Assembly: GCF_002117125.1 (NCBI RefSeq)
Contig: NZ_CP019344.1
Coordinates: 744,001-808,000 of the forward strand
DNA: 64,000 bases
Direction: 5' to 3'
Source of the DNA: Nonlabens spongiae
Lineage (GTDB): Bacteria > Bacteroidota > Bacteroidia > Flavobacteriales > Flavobacteriaceae
A program made the position numbers and the translations under genes. Positions 61,014-64,000 of the stretch are shown piece by piece. Within the stretch, counting starts at the first letter, position 1. Each line of letters opens with the position of its first letter. The notes beneath the pieces are model-generated. The model made no database searches, had not been told where the DNA came from, and was given only the letters and a program-made list of their open reading frames with translations.

Positions 61014-61047
61014 AACCCCAATTCTAATTGAATTGGGGTTTCATTTT
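61014..61047 (+). terminator. mscS terminator
   Basis: AACCCCAATTC / GAATTGGGGTT stem (11 bp) with a TAATT loop, followed by TCATTTTTTT. Confidence 0.88.
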
Positions 61048-61093
61048 TTTAAGCTAAGCTGAAGCTTTAAAAGTTGTAATTATATTATAAATA

Positions 61094-61927
61094 ACCCGTT
61101 GTGCTAGTAGTTCCATGCATGCCTGATCCTATTTATTGGTCTGTTGTTTTCCCTATTGAACATCTGCAGCATGACAACTGCGGCCAGTTTGCTTGAGACC
61201 CTTGTCAGGAAGCCCTTGAAGCTCTTTGCGAGGTTGATCTTGATGTAGAACTGGGAGCATAACTGTGAAAACCTTGTCTCTATAAACTTACGGTTCTTTC
61301 TCCTCTCGGGCGAGAATGCGCTTTTGACCAGCTGGTTTTTTCTGGGTGGGGTGAGAAGTTCTATACCGTAGCTTGTGAACAGATCGGCCTGGAGCTCCCT
61401 GGATATTTAGCCTCGATCGCCGATGATCTCCCTCTCTTCGCTACCGTCGTACTGCCTTTCCTTCAGGAACTTTATGTCGTGTACGTTTGCTGGGGTCACT
61501 GCCATGTCATGGAAGATGCCCTGCATACTCATGAGCAGGTGGAGCTTGTATCCAATGTAGTAGCGGCGGTCAACCGCCGAGTAGCCCTTTCTCGGAGCCG
61601 TGCCCAGATCTTCCATACAGATCTTCATGCGGTGCTCCCTGGCATTGTGCACGATGGGACAGGGCATCGAGGCCGCCTCTCCGGTAATGGCGAGTGCCAT
61701 GACCTCCAGGTCATTCATTTTAGTGTTGACCGGTCGCTTGTTGAAGTTTCCGTCCACCGTGACGGATTGGTAAGATCAATGAGATAGGAAAGGTGTTTTT
61801 TGTACATTGCAGGTAGATCGTGCATGGTATCAGAATTACAGATTAGACACCATTAATATACTGAATATCAATAAAATGCACGGTCTTTTTTTGAATCTGT
61901 TTTTTAATTTTAACTAGCACAACGGGT
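61094..61927. mobile_element. IS982-family insertion sequence, decayed, with intact ends
   Basis: The ends are perfect inverted repeats: ACCCGTTGTGCTAGT at 61094-61108 and ACTAGCACAACGGGT at 61913-61927. An 8-bp target duplication TATAAATA flanks them (61086-61093 and 61928-61935). The ACCC terminus and duplication length fit IS982. At 834 bp it is shorter than usual family members (about 1 kb), because the transposase gene has lost an internal segment. Intact ends and duplication imply it could still be mobilised by a full copy elsewhere. It sits between the mscS terminator and a thiolase vestige. Confidence 0.88.
61104..61825 (-). pseudogene. IS982 transposase, internally deleted, frameshifted and with a premature stop
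   Basis: A first frame from 61825 reads MHDLPAMYKKHLSYLIDLTN. Near 61755 it must shift to join RPVNTKMNDLEVMALAITGEAAS. The text PCPIVHNAREHR then follows directly, so the middle (about 60-70 residues in full-length relatives) is missing. GYSAVDRRYYIGYKLHLL and TPANVHDIKFLKERQ, the DDE-family core, are clear. At 61407-61409 a TAA replaces the tyrosine codon of GDRGY. The frame resumes as ISRELQADLF..GIELLTPPRKNQ and ends at 61104-61106. Not functional. Confidence 0.85.
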
Positions 61928-61986
61928 TATAAATAAGCATTGTCAATGATTTTAGCATATCCCTGCCCTACTCCTATAAATACATA
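61927..61986 (-). pseudogene. Vestige of a thiolase C-terminus
   Basis: The minus strand reads VFIGVGQGYAKIIDNAYL then stop, close to CVGVGQGYAMVIE at the end of the thiolase gene at the right edge. Upstream the frame closes after about 14 codons, so only the last residues survive. At DNA level GCATATCCCTGCCCTACTCC (61955-61974) and GCATACCCTTGCCCTACTCC (63945-63964) nearly match. Remains of a duplicated thiolase gene, or of an insertion that split off a copy of its 3' end, are the likely explanations. Confidence 0.55.
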
Positions 61987-62295
61987 ATAATTATTAGTTC
62001 TTAGCGTCTCTTAACACCATTACTGTAGGAATAATAGTCCAAATGAGACTTTAAAAAAAATAGATAATCATGGTTTAAATGAGGTTTATTAGTGGTAATT
62101 CAATATTCTTGAGTGGTTTTTTAGAAAAAATCGATGATCCAATTGAAAATTATATTTTTTATTCAATTACAATAATCACAGACCTCTTGACATGTTGAGT
62201 TCAACATATCATAAGTAAATCAATTCAAAGAGTTTACAGCTTCAGAAAAGATAGATGCTATATTTTAGGAAATATAGGTTCATAAAAACCTTTTG
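61987..62295. other. AT-rich intergenic region, no gene recognised
   Basis: About 300 bp of AT-rich sequence between the thiolase vestige and the LRR lipoprotein stop. No ORF of coding appearance, terminator or dyad of note was seen. Confidence 0.5.
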
Positions 62296-63783
62296 TTAAT
62301 TACATGCACAATCTACTGAACTGGTTAAATCACCTGGCATGACGTTACATCCATTCCCCCTACAGGTGAAGTTATCGCTATTCAAATTCATGTTATTAGC
62401 TAAGGTGTTCAAGCCACAGAAATCTACGAGACTGTTATTTATAACGATGTTAGCACTTTGTAGATGAGTTAAAAAAGTTAACCCATCTAAATTTTCTAAT
62501 AAGGAATTGTACCCAATTTGAAGGTTGCCAGACATAGAATTAAGTTGTGGAAAATTGAAATTTAATAATTGATCATTATTCCATAAGCGCATATGTCCTA
62601 TGCTTGCCAAATTATCAAATGATAAAAAATTCAGTTGCTCATTATCCTCAAATTCAATTCTTCCAATAAAATCTAAGCTGCTATTTTGAAATTCTACTAA
62701 ATTATAATTATCGTTTATATTTAAAACATTGCAATTCTCGAGGGCTGGAAAACTCAAGGTTTGTAAACCATTATTTTCAATATAAACCACTCTACAATTT
62801 ACTAATCCCTCGAGAGAAATTTGATTTAAAGCGCTATTACCTAGTAATGAAAAAGTATCAGTGATCTCTGTAACATTATTCAAACCGGAGAGATTGTCTA
62901 GATGAGAATTATTGGAGATAAGTAAGTTATTTAATGTGGATATACTTTGAGAAAAACCATCCAATGATGTCATGCTCTGATTATTCCTGATATCAAATCT
63001 TTCCAAATGTGTTAACTCTTCTAACCCAGTAAGATTTGTTAGATTATGATTGTTATTGATTTCTAGTGATCTTACCCTGAGCAGTCCCGATAGTCCACTC
63101 AATGTATTTACACTAGTATGTCCTAAAACTATCCTGTCAGCAAACTCTAGATTGCTTAGACTCTGAATATCAGACAATACGTTGTTACTTCTCAAGCTTA
63201 ACATACCATCTATTGAACTTAAGTTTTCTAAACCTCGTAATGATCTAAGATCCGCATTGCTTCTAATAGTTAAATAATTAATTTCCTCCGCTCCTTCGAG
63301 CCCAACTAAATTTAGAAGTCTATCATTACCTTCAATATATATCGAATTGAACTCCGTAATACCGCCTAGTGAATTTACATTTGTAAGTTCATCATTAAAT
63401 TGTATATACAGTACATCTACAGGTGAAGAAACGTTTTCTAGTCCATCCAAATTAACTAAGTCTGTATGCTTAATTGTCAAACTACCTCCAATTGAATTTA
63501 TTGAGTTTAACGGTGACAAATTTGTTATTCTATTATCTAGAACATCGGTTCCATCAATAATAACTTCCCCATTAATTCTCGTATAATTCTCTTCGCCAAA
63601 TAAATCAATTTCAAGTTGATTAGTAAGAACTAGGTCATAATCAAAAATATTCTCAATAGGTTCTACTATTGCTTCATCATCAGTGGTGGTATCATCATTA
63701 TTACTATTAGGTGAGCATGAAAATATAGTCCAAAGAAATAACGATGAAATTAATATTTCAAAAGAAAATATCGGATTTTTCAT
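62296..63783 (-). CDS. Leucine-rich-repeat-like surface lipoprotein
   Basis: The 495-residue protein has a lipobox (LWTIFSC) and an acidic low-complexity spacer (NSNNDDTTTDDE). A series of 20-24-residue repeats of the receptor L-domain/LRR kind follows, such as LTIRSNADLRSLRGLENLSSIDG and IEGNDRLLNLVGLEG. The C-terminus has a Cys-rich cap (FCGLNTLANNMNL.. TCRGNGCNVMPGDL.. CACN). It is probably surface-exposed and binds protein or glycan. The gene lies between a thiolase vestige and the real thiolase gene, so it may be an insertion there. Its codon usage is AT-richer than the neighbours. Confidence 0.82.
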   Translation of the reverse strand: MKNPIFSFEILISSLFLWTIFSCSPNSNNDDTTTDDEAIVEPIENIFDYDLVLTNQLEIDLFGEENYTRINGEVIIDGTDVLDNRITNLSPLNSINSIGGSLTIKHTDLVNLDGLENVSSPVDVLYIQFNDELTNVNSLGGITEFNSIYIEGNDRLLNLVGLEGAEEINYLTIRSNADLRSLRGLENLSSIDGMLSLRSNNVLSDIQSLSNLEFADRIVLGHTSVNTLSGLSGLLRVRSLEINNNHNLTNLTGLEELTHLERFDIRNNQSMTSLDGFSQSISTLNNLLISNNSHLDNLSGLNNVTEITDTFSLLGNSALNQISLEGLVNCRVVYIENNGLQTLSFPALENCNVLNINDNYNLVEFQNSSLDFIGRIEFEDNEQLNFLSFDNLASIGHMRLWNNDQLLNFNFPQLNSMSGNLQIGYNSLLENLDGLTFLTHLQSANIVINNSLVDFCGLNTLANNMNLNSDNFTCRGNGCNVMPGDLTSSVDCACN

Positions 63784-63916
63784 AATTAGCAGTATTTGCT
63801 TAAAAATAAGATAAACCTTAATACTAATGACTTATATATTCTAGATGCTTAAACAAAACTATTTTAACTAAGCTTGCAAGTTGAGCAGGCAAATTAGGTC
63901 AGTTCACCTTATTGTC

Positions 63917-64000
63917 TTAAGATTCACTACTCTCGATTACCATTGCATACCCTTGCCCTACTCCCACGCAAAGTGTTACTAATGCGTAACGCTTTCGCGA
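63917..64000 (-). CDS. Acetyl-CoA C-acyltransferase (thiolase), C-terminal end only
   Basis: Twenty-seven codons and a stop are visible. The text SRKRYALVTLCVGVGQGYAM is the C-terminal beta strand of thiolases (YGLVTLCIGGGQG type), which carries the catalytic Cys-x-Gly. The rest lies beyond the right edge. Thiolases act in fatty acid degradation or acetoacetyl-CoA synthesis. The truncated palindrome copy encodes the SRKR residues. Confidence 0.8.
   Translation of the reverse strand, partial: SRKRYALVTLCVGVGQGYAMVIESSES
63990..64000. repeat. CGCTTTCGCGA, copy 16, cut by the window edge
   Basis: The first 11 bases of the palindrome are visible at the right edge, inside the thiolase gene. Confidence 0.85.

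Noticed and set aside
61479..61787. 102-codon plus-strand frame within the IS
   Set aside because: Shadow of the minus-strand transposase.
1..64000. tRNA, rRNA or phage genes
   Set aside because: No cloverleaf, rRNA segment, integrase or phage structural gene was recognised on reading through the window; a covariance-model search would be needed to be certain for small RNAs.

Overview
The window comes from a marine-type flavobacterium (Bacteroidota, Flavobacteriaceae). The evidence is gliding genes gldF and gldG, a giant adhesin ending in a gliding-motility/type IX secretion C-terminal domain with its PorP/SprF and OmpA-like partners, many lipoproteins, promoters of the TAnnTTTG type, and an almost complete lack of Shine-Dalgarno sites. 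A perfect 16-bp palindrome, CGCTTTCGCGAAAGCG, recurs 15 times plus one copy cut by the window edge, inside and between genes. I associate it with Nonlabens/Dokdonia-like genomes, but genus assignment from sequence alone is tentative.

Layout. 1-3165 (minus): a type IIG restriction-methylation protein running off the left edge, with a complete HUH/Y1 (RAYT, IS200-like) transposase domain embedded in frame between its methylase motifs, plus several palindromic repeats read through as protein. 3.3-5.0 kb: umuD-umuC-like translesion polymerase pair. 5.6-8.5 kb: M16 zinc protease lipoprotein. 8.6-17.7 kb: a flavobacterial envelope and redox block, with two Fe-S proteins (CCG type and membrane dicluster type), HAD phosphatase, MlaD-like protein, N-acetylmuramoyl-L-alanine amidase (frameshifted here), LptD and MscL. 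17.8-22.4 kb: LpxH-like phosphoesterase, a ketoacyl synthase, ZIP transporter, TrhA/hemolysin III, nitronate monooxygenase. 22.5-24.7 kb: BlaI/BlaR1-like sensor-repressor pair with visible operators. 25.0-25.3 kb: two tiny ORFs closed by a terminator. 25.4-28.1 kb: PQQ-type sugar dehydrogenase, cytochrome c, lipoprotein. 28.1-31.7 kb: gldG, gldF, a monooxygenase-like protein and a SAM hydroxide adenosyltransferase. 31.8-35.2 kb: PhoH ATPase, lipoprotein, MoxR-like ATPase.

35.4-47.4 kb (minus) is a surface-adhesin block: LysM protein, a 2456-residue adhesin with about 24 repeats, PorP/SprF, OmpA/TPR protein. 48.5-52.4 kb (minus) is a compact biosynthetic operon: UbiA-like membrane protein, methyltransferase, type III polyketide synthase, FabL-type reductase, FabZ-like dehydratase. 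The ketoacyl synthase at 18.8-20.0 kb is a plausible unlinked partner. 52.5-61.0 kb (plus): gcvP, amt, ppk1, a cytosolic SsuA/THI5-like binding protein, MscS. 61.1-61.9 kb: an 834-bp decayed IS982-type element with perfect ends and an 8-bp target duplication. It abuts a vestige of a thiolase C-terminus. The real thiolase gene enters from the right edge after an LRR lipoprotein.

The most unusual features are the RAYT domain inside a restriction enzyme, the highly iterated palindrome that is translated in all three frames, and the recently expanded 477-bp higher-order repeat in the adhesin. No rRNA, tRNA or CRISPR array was recognised.
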